A DNA stretch of 53,733 nt from Deinococcus radiotolerans (GTDB lineage: Bacteria; Deinococcota; Deinococci; Deinococcales; Deinococcaceae). Shown one piece after another: positions 8,051 through 16,508 of the stretch; position 1 is the first letter of the stretch, and every line of letters starts with the position of its first letter. The stretch spans positions 1 through 53,733 of the forward strand of contig NZ_BMPE01000020.1 in NCBI RefSeq assembly GCF_014647435.1, read 5' to 3'. Below the pieces are notes generated by a model. That model had not been told where the DNA came from. It searched no databases and saw nothing but the letters and a program-made list of their open reading frames with translations. A program made the translations under genes and the position numbers.

Positions 8051-9097
8051 TCAGGGCGTGGGCACCGGTACCGTCCAGGCGATGCTCAGGGGCGCGGTCA
8101 GGGTGGTCAGGGTTTTCGGGGCCCAGTTCCCGGTGGTCAGGCCCAGCGTCACGTCGTAGCGGTTCAGGTTCTGCCCGGCCAGCACGTACGCCTTCCCATC
8201 ACTGGGCAGGGTCAGGTCACGGATGTCGGCCAGGTTGGCAACTGTCGCTGCCGAGGACGCATTTCCATCCCATAGGCGCAGTGGGCTGTCGGCGGTGCCC
8301 GCCAGGACGTTGCTGCGCCACGCGGCGAGCAGGGTGTCGTTCGCGCCGCCCACCCACAGCCGGTCAAAGCGGTTCGTCCCGAACGCGGTGAGGGTCGTGG
8401 CGCTGTCGGGCTCCCCGCTGGACTTCAGGGCCTGAATGCCGGTCGCGGTGGCGGCCAGGATGCGCCCCGCGTACGGCGCGAGGTCGAACACCGACGGGAT
8501 CGCCAGGGGCGCGCTGACCTCGGGCGTGGCCGCGCCGCTGGGAATCGCCACGCGGATGACCTCGCTGCCGCCGTTCAGGCGGGCGCGGGTGATCAGGCCC
8601 ACGTCGCCCTGCACGGCCAGCCGGGTGGGGGGCGTGTCACTGGTCGCCACGGGCGGCAGGTACGTGGGCAGCAGCGCCGTCCAGAGCAGCGCGCGGGTAT
8701 CGGCGTTGAAGAGCGCGGCACGCTGCACGCCGCTGCACTCGCTGAGCAGCAGCAGCCGCGTGCGCGTGGCGTCCTGCGCGGCGCGCGTGTAGCAGGGCGT
8801 GAACCCGGGATCCGCGAAGGGCTGAGGGTCCGTGCCGTTCGGGGCGCGGGTCTCCGCGCCGCCCGTGCGGACCGTGATCAGGCGCCGGGCACCCGACAGG
8901 GGCAGCACGTCCACGCCGCCCGTGACGGGCGTGGTGTTCACGCTGCCGCCGTCGGTGTTCAGCGCGCGCAGCTGCGTGGCCACGCCCACCGCGGTATCGG
9001 TCAGGACGCCCAGCTGCACGGCGTACTGCACCTCCTCGGTGCCGGTACAGGCCGTCAGGAGGGCGGTGGTCAGGGCAGGAACAATGAATCGGCGCAT
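8051..9097 (-). CDS. predicted lipoprotein, possible beta-propeller
   Basis: 348 aa. The N-terminus has a short signal peptide ending in lipobox LLTAC, so Cys17 is the likely lipidation site. The mature part is rich in Val, Thr and Asp, with repeating segments such as 'DGKAYVLAGQNLNRYD', 'YAGRILAATATGIQAL' and 'QGDVGLITRARL', resembling blades of a beta-propeller. I do not recognise a named family. GGAGGTG precedes the ATG. It follows the lptD-like gene by 28 nt on the same strand, so it probably belongs to the spoIID-lptD transcription unit and acts in the cell envelope. Confidence 0.7.
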   Translation of the reverse strand: MRRFIVPALTTALLTACTGTEEVQYAVQLGVLTDTAVGVATQLRALNTDGGSVNTTPVTGGVDVLPLSGARRLITVRTGGAETRAPNGTDPQPFADPGFTPCYTRAAQDATRTRLLLLSECSGVQRAALFNADTRALLWTALLPTYLPPVATSDTPPTRLAVQGDVGLITRARLNGGSEVIRVAIPSGAATPEVSAPLAIPSVFDLAPYAGRILAATATGIQALKSSGEPDSATTLTAFGTNRFDRLWVGGANDTLLAAWRSNVLAGTADSPLRLWDGNASSAATVANLADIRDLTLPSDGKAYVLAGQNLNRYDVTLGLTTGNWAPKTLTTLTAPLSIAWTVPVPTP

Positions 9098-9125
9098 GAG
9101 GGCACCTCCGGGAGTCAGCGGGGGG

Positions 9126-11891
9126 TCAGGGCAGGGCGGGAATCAGGGGGACCTTGACGCTGTCGGGCGTGAGTTCAAACAGCGGGAAGCCGGTCTGGCC
9201 GGGCAGACCCACCGCCACGCGGTAGCGGCGGTTCACGAGGTCGGCTTCCGCCTGGAGCGCCCAGCAGCAGCGGTCAATGGTGAGGCCCAGCACGGGCGTC
9301 AGGGGACCGGGGGACTGGCGCACGCCGTCCAGCCACGTGAAACTCTGGCGCAGCGTGCCGGTCAGGTACGCGCCGGGCCGCTCGTCGGCGCGGCCCAGGC
9401 CGAGGCTGACGCGCAGCGGGTCCAGCTGGAGGGTGTCGGTGGCGCGGTCGTTCGGGTACGTGCCGCTGCGCGTGCGGGTGTACAGCGCCCGGCCGGAAAT
9501 CCAGAAGCGACTGCCGAACTGCGCGGCGCCGCTGAGTTCCGCGCGGACCAGTTCCGTACGCCGCTGATCCAGGCCCGGCAGGTTCACGGCGGCGGCCACC
9601 GCCAGGTTCTGCCCCGGGCGGGTCAGGTTCAGGCTGCCGGTCAGCTGCGGCGCCGTGAAGCCGCCACGGCGCAGGTCGTACGGGCCGCCGTACTTCACGG
9701 ACCAGCTGTTCAGGCTGCCGCTGGTGGTGCCCACGCTGAATTCCAGCGTGCCGCTGCTGCGGGCGTTGTCGGCGCGGGTCAGGAGCAGGTTGTGCGCGGT
9801 GCGGAACTCGTACTGCCCGCGCCACAGGACGCGGTGACTGCCGCTCAGCTGCCCCGTGGCGGGGTTCAGGGTCTCGTCGCCGGTGGCGCTCAGGGCGTTC
9901 ACGACGGTGTCCTGCGTGCGGGTCAGGTTGTAGCGGAAACCCACCGACGTGATGCCCGGCTCGCGCAGGGCGTGCGTGACCGACACGCTGAAGGTGTTGC
10001 TGCGCACGTCCCCGGTCACGGCGGCCGTGACGGTCAGGGGTTTCGGCCCGGTGGACAGGGCGTACCCGCCCGACGCGCTCAGGCTGAGGTTCGGGGCGGG
10101 CCACGCGCTGGACCGGGTGGCGGTGGCGGGGCGGGCGGGCGCGGTGGCCGTGGCGGGCTGCGCGGGCGTGACCGTGACCTTGGCGCTGTCCGGGTCGGCC
10201 AGGGTGGCGCTGAACGTCACGTCCTCCAGGGTGCGCTTGTCCGGGTTCACCTGCGCGCTGGCGCTGAGGCTCAGGGGTTTGCGGTTCACGCCCAGGCTGA
10301 ACGTGGCGTTCCCCTGCTGGTCGCTCCTGAGGAACAGGTCACGGGTATACGACACGCCGAACGTGACGTCCCGCGCGGGCACCGTCGTGAGGTTCAGGGT
10401 GATGGGCGCGGACAGCACCCGCCCGCTCAGCGCGTCGAACGCGAAGGGGCTGGTGCCCTCGGTGCGCAGGTACTTGGCGGTCAGGCTGACCGAGTTCGAC
10501 CCGGCCCAGCGCTGCGTGAGGGTTCCGGTGACGTTCAGCTGCACGGTCCTCGCCCCGGTGCCGTAGTACCGCCCGGTGAAGGTGTTGCTGAGGCTCAGGT
10601 CAGCGTCCGTCCAGGGTTTCACGGTGTACGCGAGGGCGTGCTGCTCCTCCAGGCGGCTGGTGGTGATGTTCACGCCCTGAGCCGTCGCGCTGGGCGAGCG
10701 GGGATTGCTGGCGGCCGTGTAGCTGCCCGCCGTGACCCGCACGTCCGCGCTGAGGGGCCCGTTGGTGTACGGCTTGGGATCCACCGTCACCTCCGGACGC
10801 TTGAGCGGCGGGGACAGGGCCGTGGTGGGTTTGGGTCCGAAGCGGTCCACGTACTCCAGCGCCGCGCTGAACAGCGGGTACTCCACGTTCGCGCTGAACT
10901 GCACGTTCGTCACGCCCCGCTCGGCGTCGGTGCTGCTGCGCCCGATATCGCGCTGCGTGACACTCAGGCTGTAATCCAGGTCCCGCACGGCCAGGGTCAG
11001 CGGCACGCGACCCCGCACGCGGAAATCCAGGTTCACGTCCCGCCCGGTCTGCCCCACCGGGCGCGGCTCGGCCAGCGCGTCCAGATCCACGCGGTCCACG
11101 AACGGCACCGGCGCGTACGAGCGCAGGTTCACGCCCAGCCCCACGCTGGGGTTGCGGTTCTCGTAGTAGCGCAGCCGCGTGGTGCCCAGCGTGTTGCCGC
11201 CCACGCTGAACGGCAGGTCCGCGAGCACGGTCAGGCCGTCCACGGCGTCCCGCCCGACTTCCAGGCGCGGCTGGCGGTCTTTGTCATTCAGGGGCAGCAC
11301 CAGCACCGGCAGGAACAGCACGGGCACGTCCGCCAGCAGCAGCTGCGCGTTGTACGCGACCAGCCGGTCACCGGGGTACACGATCAGCCGGTCCGCGCGG
11401 AACGCGTAGTCGTTCGGGGTGCGGCCGCAGCGGGCGCAGGTCGTGAAGTACCCGCCCGTGGCGCGCAGCTGCCCCGGAATGCGGTCCACCTCCTGGCCGC
11501 GAATCTGGAGGCGGGCGTCGCTGATCAGGACGTCCTCGCCGCTGACCTGTTCCTTGCCCAGTTCCACGACGAGGTTCTCACCGCGCAGATCCTCGTTGTC
11601 CTTGGCACTGTGGTACGTGGCCGACCCGATCAGCGTCAGGGTGCGGCGCGTGCGGTTGAACTCCACACGCTTGGCGCGCACCACGTCGTCATCCACGCGC
11701 AGTTCCACGTTCTCGCCGCTGATGATCACGAGCTCCTGCCCGTCCACCTGCCGCAGCTCCAGCGTGTCCGCCGAGACGATCTTCACCGTGCGCGCCTGCG
11801 CGCCCCCCAGCGCCAGCAGGCCCAGCGCCAGCAGCGCGGCCTTCAGGCGCCCGGACCGGCGCCGGGCGGGGCGGCTCGCCCGGCCCCTCAC
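9126..11891 (-). CDS. lptD: LptD/OstA-like outer-membrane assembly protein
   Basis: 921 aa beta-barrel protein. A signal peptide (basic N-terminus, then 'LLALGLLALGGAQA') leads into an OstA-type jellyroll with 'VRAKRVEFNRTRRTLTLIGSA' and 'DVLISDARLQI', then a long C-terminal barrel. Two cysteine pairs are present: Cys152-x-x-Cys155 after the jellyroll and Cys875-Cys876 in 'DRCCWALQ', near the end. In E. coli LptD the C-terminal CC forms the inter-domain disulfides. The start is GTG 11891, overlapping the spoIID stop as GTGA; a longer GTG start at 11933 is less likely. Deinococcus lacks classical LPS, so the exported lipid is unknown. Confidence 0.85.
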   Translation of the reverse strand: MRGRASRPARRRSGRLKAALLALGLLALGGAQARTVKIVSADTLELRQVDGQELVIISGENVELRVDDDVVRAKRVEFNRTRRTLTLIGSATYHSAKDNEDLRGENLVVELGKEQVSGEDVLISDARLQIRGQEVDRIPGQLRATGGYFTTCARCGRTPNDYAFRADRLIVYPGDRLVAYNAQLLLADVPVLFLPVLVLPLNDKDRQPRLEVGRDAVDGLTVLADLPFSVGGNTLGTTRLRYYENRNPSVGLGVNLRSYAPVPFVDRVDLDALAEPRPVGQTGRDVNLDFRVRGRVPLTLAVRDLDYSLSVTQRDIGRSSTDAERGVTNVQFSANVEYPLFSAALEYVDRFGPKPTTALSPPLKRPEVTVDPKPYTNGPLSADVRVTAGSYTAASNPRSPSATAQGVNITTSRLEEQHALAYTVKPWTDADLSLSNTFTGRYYGTGARTVQLNVTGTLTQRWAGSNSVSLTAKYLRTEGTSPFAFDALSGRVLSAPITLNLTTVPARDVTFGVSYTRDLFLRSDQQGNATFSLGVNRKPLSLSASAQVNPDKRTLEDVTFSATLADPDSAKVTVTPAQPATATAPARPATATRSSAWPAPNLSLSASGGYALSTGPKPLTVTAAVTGDVRSNTFSVSVTHALREPGITSVGFRYNLTRTQDTVVNALSATGDETLNPATGQLSGSHRVLWRGQYEFRTAHNLLLTRADNARSSGTLEFSVGTTSGSLNSWSVKYGGPYDLRRGGFTAPQLTGSLNLTRPGQNLAVAAAVNLPGLDQRRTELVRAELSGAAQFGSRFWISGRALYTRTRSGTYPNDRATDTLQLDPLRVSLGLGRADERPGAYLTGTLRQSFTWLDGVRQSPGPLTPVLGLTIDRCCWALQAEADLVNRRYRVAVGLPGQTGFPLFELTPDSVKVPLIPALP

Positions 11892-13117
11892 TGGACCGAC
11901 CCAGGCCGGGCGGCCAGCTGCGCCGCGGCCCACACCTGCTCCAGCGGCAGCACCGGCAGCGCCGCGACCGCCATCAGGGCGTCGCCCGCCCCAGCGCGGC
12001 CGGTCAGGGTGGCCAGCTGTGTGCCCGGGTAGTAGAAACCCAGCACGTGCAGGTGACTGTACCCGGCGTTCGCCAGGCCCAGCGCGCCGTACTGCGACAG
12101 GCCCACGCCGTGCCCGCTGCCGCTGCCCGACAGCACCAGCGGATTCAGGCCCGCCAGGGTCACGCGCGTGGCCGGCGCGCCCAGCGCCCGCACGAAGCCC
12201 CCCGCACTGGCGCCCGTCAGCTTCCCGCTGCCCGTGGCGCCCACGAACGTGATCTCCAACGGACGGCCCGACTCACTGACGCGCGTGACCGTCACGCTTT
12301 TCAGGGCGCCCACGCGCACCCCGGCGTTCCCGGCGGCCTCCTGCACGCGGCCCAGCGGCACCTCCAGCTGCCAGCGGGCGCGCGGCCCCCCGGCAGAGAA
12401 CGGATCGGCCTTCGCGGTCAGGTAGGGCAGGTCCTTGCCCCACACCTCGGCGCTGGACGCCGTGAAGCCCCCGTTGTCACTGCTGAAGAACGTGCTGGCG
12501 GCCTTCCCGCCGAACGCCACGACCTGCGCGCGCGTCGCCGCGACCGCCGCGTCCGACTGCGGTTTCTCGGCCGCCACCCCGCCGTACACCTGACAGGCGT
12601 CCGTGGCGCACGTGTCAAAGGGCGTGGCCGGGTTGATGCGGGCCGTCACGTACGTCCGCGCGATCACCGCCTGCGCCTGCACCGCCGCGGCGGGCCACGA
12701 CGCGGGCATCTCGGCCGGCACCACGCCCCGCAGGTAGTCCTCCAGGTCCACCACGTTGATGCCCTGCACCGCGCCGCCCTCGGCCCGCAGCTGCACCCCA
12801 CCCCGGTAGGTCTTCCCGGCGATGTCCACGACGCTGCCCGCGCTGGGCGGCAGATACAGGGTGGCGCTGCCGGTCGTCTGGCCGTTCAGGGTCAGCTGCG
12901 CGCCCGTCACGCCCACCGTCCACGCCTGCGCGGGCAGGGGCGCCGCCGCGGGGGCGCCCGGCACGCTCAGCCCACCGGGGGCCGGGGCGGGCGCCGCGAC
13001 CCGCACGGTCAGTTGCGGCGCCGACGCCACCAGCACGCGCACGTTCAGCGCCGACGCGCCAGACCCCAGCAGCAGCCCGCCGCACACCGCAGCGCCAACA
13101 CGCAGAAATGAACGCAT
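11888..13117 (-). CDS. SpoIID/LytB domain protein
   Basis: 409 aa exported protein. It has a signal peptide (MRSFLRVGAAVCGGLLLGSG), a Pro/Ala linker, and then the SpoIID domain with 'DLEDYLRGVVPAEMP', 'ARTYVTARI', 'STFFSSDNGGFT' and 'GHGVGLSQYGA' near the end. SpoIID-type domains are peptidoglycan lytic transglycosylases in sporulating bacteria and amidase enhancers in LytB; here a cell-wall remodelling role is likely. The start is ATG 13117, 11 nt after a good TATACT (13134-13129); a TTG at 13123 is also possible. The gene overlaps the LptD-like gene by 4 nt (GTGA), indicating translational coupling of wall and outer-membrane functions. Confidence 0.85.
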   Translation of the reverse strand: MRSFLRVGAAVCGGLLLGSGASALNVRVLVASAPQLTVRVAAPAPAPGGLSVPGAPAAAPLPAQAWTVGVTGAQLTLNGQTTGSATLYLPPSAGSVVDIAGKTYRGGVQLRAEGGAVQGINVVDLEDYLRGVVPAEMPASWPAAAVQAQAVIARTYVTARINPATPFDTCATDACQVYGGVAAEKPQSDAAVAATRAQVVAFGGKAASTFFSSDNGGFTASSAEVWGKDLPYLTAKADPFSAGGPRARWQLEVPLGRVQEAAGNAGVRVGALKSVTVTRVSESGRPLEITFVGATGSGKLTGASAGGFVRALGAPATRVTLAGLNPLVLSGSGSGHGVGLSQYGALGLANAGYSHLHVLGFYYPGTQLATLTGRAGAGDALMAVAALPVLPLEQVWAAAQLAARPGSVQ

Positions 13118-13190
13118 GATCAAGATCGAGTATACGCACCCCCACGCCCGGCCGCCTGACAGGCGCGTGAGAACAGCCCATCATGCCCGC

Positions 13191-14357
13191 ATGACCTCCG
13201 CCCGCCCCCCTGGCCGCGTGTGGGCCCACGTCGGCCAGCCCTTCACGCCCGGCACGTCACCCGAGCCGCTGCACGACGTGCTGATCGTCGGCGCGGGCCG
13301 CATGGGCAGCGCCCTGGCCCTGGCCCTCACGGAACACGCCCCGCACCTGCGCACCCTGCTGATCGAGGAGGGCGGCCTCCCGAACGAGGACGGCGCGACC
13401 ATCCTCGCGCCGGGCATCTGGACGCTGGCGCACCTGCCCGACACGCAGCGCGAGGCCGCACGCTGGACTCTGGAACGGCTGCGGACGCTGCTGGGCGATG
13501 ACATCCAGGCCAGGGCGTACCTGACCCTGCACGGTCAGCCCGCCCCCGGGCGCCAGCCCACGCGTGACCTGCTGGCCGCGCAGCCCGCCAGCCTCGCCCT
13601 GCTCGACCCGGACCTGCTTTCCTACGCCACCGCGTACGAGGCGCACACGTACCGGCCCGGCACCCTGGCCCAGACCGCCGCGCAGGCGGCCATCCGCCGC
13701 GGCACGGACCTGCTGCTGAACACCCGCGCCACCCCCCACCCCGGCGGGCACGTCACGCTGGAGCGCCTGACCGTCACGAACACCCACCAGATCGTCACGC
13801 ACGAAACCCACAACCTCCGCGCGCCCCTGGTGGTCCTCGCCACCGGCGCGCACGCCCCCGCGCAGGCCGAACACCACCTGGGCGTGCACACCCGCCACGC
13901 CCGCGCGTACCGGCAGACCCCGCACCTCGCCACGCCCAGCACCGAAGGCGCACCCATCCTGCACGTCCACGGCCTGACGCTGCGGCCTCAGCACGGCGCG
14001 TACACCCTGATCCCGCCCATTCACCACCGCGACCCCCACGGGTACGTCCCCCAGGGCGGACAGCTGACCGGCGTGCCCACCGGCCTGCGCCGCGAGACCC
14101 TGGAAGACCTCGTGGGCCTCATGGACGCCCTCCCCGCCCTGGCCACGCCTGACCTGCACCTGGGCCGCAGCCTCGCCGACATCCCCGGCGCGTGGCTCGC
14201 CCTCCCCGGCGGCCGCCCCGACGCCGCCCCCACCCACGAACGCCTCGACGACCACGCCCACCTGCTCCTCGGCGGGCCCCACGCCGACACCCTCGGTTTG
14301 TGGACCGCGGACCAGCTGGCCCAGAAGATTGCGCGGGAAACGGAGCGTGGTCAGTAG
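13191..14357 (+). CDS. FAD-dependent oxidoreductase (DAO family)
   Basis: 388 aa. The dinucleotide-binding fold is seen near residue 30 as 'DVLIVGAGRMGSALALAL', followed by 'LLIEEGGLPNEDGATILAPG'. A second FAD contact is 'LVVLATGAHAPAQAE', and a C-terminal GG-rich stretch 'HLLLGGPHADTLGLWTADQLAQKI' matches the end of D-amino-acid-oxidase-like enzymes. Substrate is unknown. The hexamer CATCAT lies 6 nt before the ATG, compatible with a leaderless start. It is divergent from the spoIID gene and ends 400 nt before the ilvA leader. Confidence 0.75.
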   Translation: MTSARPPGRVWAHVGQPFTPGTSPEPLHDVLIVGAGRMGSALALALTEHAPHLRTLLIEEGGLPNEDGATILAPGIWTLAHLPDTQREAARWTLERLRTLLGDDIQARAYLTLHGQPAPGRQPTRDLLAAQPASLALLDPDLLSYATAYEAHTYRPGTLAQTAAQAAIRRGTDLLLNTRATPHPGGHVTLERLTVTNTHQIVTHETHNLRAPLVVLATGAHAPAQAEHHLGVHTRHARAYRQTPHLATPSTEGAPILHVHGLTLRPQHGAYTLIPPIHHRDPHGYVPQGGQLTGVPTGLRRETLEDLVGLMDALPALATPDLHLGRSLADIPGAWLALPGGRPDAAPTHERLDDHAHLLLGGPHADTLGLWTADQLAQKIARETERGQ

Positions 14358-14743
14358 AGGGGAGGACCGGAGACTGCGGCAAAGCGGGGACAGCACGCCC
14401 CTCTATCAGCTTCACTGACCGCTCCCTTCAGAGTGCAGCTTGGCTCTTCGCTGATGTCAGGACTGAAACAGTAGATCAGCGGTCCGAAGCGTCCTGCCAC
14501 AGCAGATGACCGCCGATTGCCACCGGCCGTCGTGCGCGCAGCGCGCGGGCCTTGCGGGGGGCGGAGGATGGCGTCGAAGCCGGACATCCCACCGCCCAAC
14601 ACAAACACGCCGCAGGAGTAGAAACTCTTGCCCAGTGCCAACGACGGCTCCCCCTGCCCCGCTGGGGTAGGGGGCTGGGGGGCGGGGCCGCCCCAGCAGC
14701 TCCCTTGTCTACCCCTTCCCCACCGCGCGACGACCCCCACGCC
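14358..14743. other. 386-base gap without a recognisable gene
   Basis: Short antisense frames exist here, but none shows a start signal or a family resemblance. The segment has runs of G and C, a CGCGC-A-GCGCG palindrome near 14535, and a G-quadruplex motif at 14664-14687. It could hold a decayed gene or small intergenic repeat; I cannot tell which from one copy. Confidence 0.5.
14664..14687 (+). promoter_or_regulatory. canonical G-quadruplex motif upstream of the ilvA leader
   Basis: Four G-runs (14664-67, 1470-74, 14677-82 and 14684-87, of 4, 5, 6 and 4 G) are separated by loops TA, CT and C. This meets the usual G4 definition with very short loops. The run lies about 57 nt upstream of the TAAGCT -10 of the ilvA leader transcript. 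Confidence 0.55.
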
Positions 14744-14749
14744 TAAGCT
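14744..14749 (+). promoter_or_regulatory. -10 element of the ilvA leader transcript
   Basis: TAAGCT lies 7 nt before the ATG of the 14-codon leader peptide, the same geometry as the leaderless promoters elsewhere in the window. No convincing -35 is visible. Confidence 0.5.
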
Positions 14750-14756
14750 GTCGGTC

Positions 14757-14801
14757 ATGAGCGCGGCGCGAATTATTCGCTGGTCAGGGGTGAACGCCTG
14801 A
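14757..14801 (+). CDS. ilvA leader peptide (tandem Ile codons)
   Basis: A 14-residue open frame, MSAARIIRWSGVNA, ends in TGA at 14799. Codons 6 and 7 are ATT ATT. ATT is rare in this genome, where Ile is almost always ATC, and isoleucine is the end product and feedback inhibitor of the pathway opened by the downstream enzyme. The frame starts 7 nt after TAAGCT, so the leader peptide itself is probably translated from a leaderless mRNA. It is followed immediately by alternative RNA helices and a terminator before ilvA. Confidence 0.65.
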   Translation: MSAARIIRWSGVNA

Positions 14802-14849
14802 CGGCCTGCGCGCTGCCATTCGTCCCCCGCCGTCCGGTGGGGGTTTTTT
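14783..14849 (+). promoter_or_regulatory. transcription attenuator of ilvA
   Basis: Three helices compete. The pause hairpin is GTCAGG (14783-88) with CCTGAC (14797-802). The antiterminator is GACGGC (14800-05) with GCCGTC (14829-34). The terminator is CCCCCGCC (14824-31) with GGTGGGGG (14836-43), followed by TTTTTT. A ribosome stalled on the Ile codons would mask GTCAGG, free GACGGC to pair with GCCGTC and break the terminator. A ribosome reaching the stop codon would cover GACGGC and allow termination. The helices are seen; the mechanism is inferred by analogy to classical amino-acid attenuators. Confidence 0.65.
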
Positions 14850-14881
14850 ATTCGCTGACGTTCAGGAAGGGGTGATCGGGT

Positions 14882-16432
14882 GTGACGCAGGTTCGGGAAT
14901 TCAAGCCGGGTGAGCTGGACGCGATGGATGTGCTGCGGTTGGCGTTGACGAGCAAGGTGTATGGGGCGGCGGTGGAGACGCCGGTGAGTGAGACGCCGCG
15001 TCTGAGTGCGCGGGTGGGGAACCGGGTGCTGCTCAAGCGGGAGGATCAGCAGCCGATCTTTTCGTTCAAGTTGCGTGGGGCGTACAACAAGATGGCGCAG
15101 CTGACCGCGGAGGAGCGGGCGCGGGGGGTGATCTGCGCGTCGGCGGGGAATCACGCGCAGGGGGTGGCGTTCGCGGCGGAGCGGTTGGGTGTGCGGGCGG
15201 TGATTGTGATGCCGGCGACGACGCCGGAGATCAAGGTGGGGGCGTGCCGGGCACGGGGGGCGGAGGTGGTGCTGTTCGGGGACAGCTTCAGTGACGCGGA
15301 GGCTCATGCGTTCGCGTTGCAGCGCGAGCTGGGCCTGACGTTTGTGCATCCGTACGATGATCCGCTGGTGCTGGCTGGGCAGGGGACGGTGGCGCTGGAG
15401 GTGCTGCGGCAGGTGGAGACCCCGGGTCCGCTGACGGTGTTCGTGCCGGTGGGGGGCGGGGGCCTGATCGCGGGCGTGGCGGGGGTCCTGAAGGCGCTGC
15501 GGCCGGACATCCGGGTGGTGGGGGTGGAGCCGGAGGACAGTGACGCGATGTTCCAGTCGGTGCAGGCCGGGGAGCGGGTGCGGCTGGAGTCGGTGGGCAT
15601 CTTCGTGGATGGCGTGGCGGTGAAGCAGGTGGGGGCGTTCACGTTCGACCTGACGCGCCGGTACGTGGATGACTGGGTGCGGGTGAATACGGATGAGGTG
15701 TGCGCGGCGATCAAGGATGTGTTCGACGACACGCGCGCGGTGATGGAGCCGGCGGGGGCGCTGGCGGTGGCGGGCCTGAAGCGGTTCGTGCAGGAGCGGG
15801 GCGTGCAGGGCGAGACGCTGGTGGCCCTGACGTGCGGCGCGAACGTGAACTTTGACCGGCTCAGGCACGTGGCGGAGCGGGCGGAGATCGGGGAGCGGCG
15901 CGAGGCGATCTTCGCGGTGACGATCCCGGAGCGGCCCGGGGCGTTCCGGGAGTTCATCGAGGTGGTGGGGGCGCGAGCGATCACGGAGTTCAACTACCGC
16001 TTCGCGCCGCGCGCGCAGGCGCAGATTTTCGTGGGAGTGCAGCTGGCGGCCCCCGGGCAGCGGGCCGAGCTGCGCGACGAGCTGATGTCGCGGGGGTACG
16101 CGGTGCTGGACCTGACGGACGACGAGCTGGCGAAGGTGCATGTGCGGCACATGGTGGGGGGGCGCGCGCCGGAGGCGACGGACGAGCGGGTGTACTCGTT
16201 CACGTTCCCGGAGCGGCCGGGGGCGCTGCTGGAGTTCCTGACGCACCTGCATGGCCGGTGGAACATCAGCCTGTTCCATTACCGCAATCATGGGTCGGCG
16301 CACGGCCGGGTGCTGGCGGGGGTGCAGGTGCCGCCCGCGGACGCGCCGGAGTTCGCGGCGTTCCTGGCGGGGGTGGGGTACCCGGCGGTGGAGGTGACGG
16401 CGAATCCGGCGTACCGGTTGTTCCTGACCTGA
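14882..16432 (+). CDS. ilvA: threonine ammonia-lyase, biosynthetic
   Basis: 516 aa PLP enzyme converting L-threonine to 2-oxobutanoate, the committed step of isoleucine synthesis. The catalytic domain shows 'SFKLRGAYNKM' (PLP Lys63), 'SAGNHAQGVA', the phosphate-binding 'PVGGGGLIAG' and 'LTCGANVNFDRL'. Two ACT-like regulatory repeats follow, each opening with 'IPERPGAFREF' and 'FPERPGALLEF', the arrangement of the Ile-inhibited E. coli enzyme. The start is GTG, with a GGGGTGATC ribosome site just upstream. It is transcribed through the leader-peptide attenuator at 14757-14849, giving both transcriptional and allosteric control by isoleucine. Confidence 0.93.
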   Translation: MTQVREFKPGELDAMDVLRLALTSKVYGAAVETPVSETPRLSARVGNRVLLKREDQQPIFSFKLRGAYNKMAQLTAEERARGVICASAGNHAQGVAFAAERLGVRAVIVMPATTPEIKVGACRARGAEVVLFGDSFSDAEAHAFALQRELGLTFVHPYDDPLVLAGQGTVALEVLRQVETPGPLTVFVPVGGGGLIAGVAGVLKALRPDIRVVGVEPEDSDAMFQSVQAGERVRLESVGIFVDGVAVKQVGAFTFDLTRRYVDDWVRVNTDEVCAAIKDVFDDTRAVMEPAGALAVAGLKRFVQERGVQGETLVALTCGANVNFDRLRHVAERAEIGERREAIFAVTIPERPGAFREFIEVVGARAITEFNYRFAPRAQAQIFVGVQLAAPGQRAELRDELMSRGYAVLDLTDDELAKVHVRHMVGGRAPEATDERVYSFTFPERPGALLEFLTHLHGRWNISLFHYRNHGSAHGRVLAGVQVPPADAPEFAAFLAGVGYPAVEVTANPAYRLFLT

Positions 16433-16508
16433 CCGGGCGTCTCGTCTCATGAAGGGGGGGTGGGGGGACCCTCACCCCAGCGTGGGGGCGGGTGTGTCGT
16501 GATGAGGC

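Noticed and set aside
8832..12032. A 1066-codon plus-strand open frame opposite the lptD-like gene
   Set aside because: It is a low-complexity Ala/Gly/Arg/Val shadow of a GC-rich gene; the opposite strand has signal peptide, jellyroll and barrel features.
14351..16450. A 699-codon minus-strand open frame opposite ilvA
   Set aside because: It mirrors the codon-position bias of ilvA, is rich in His/Arg/Pro/Leu as expected of an antisense shadow, and has no start signal; ilvA is unmistakable.
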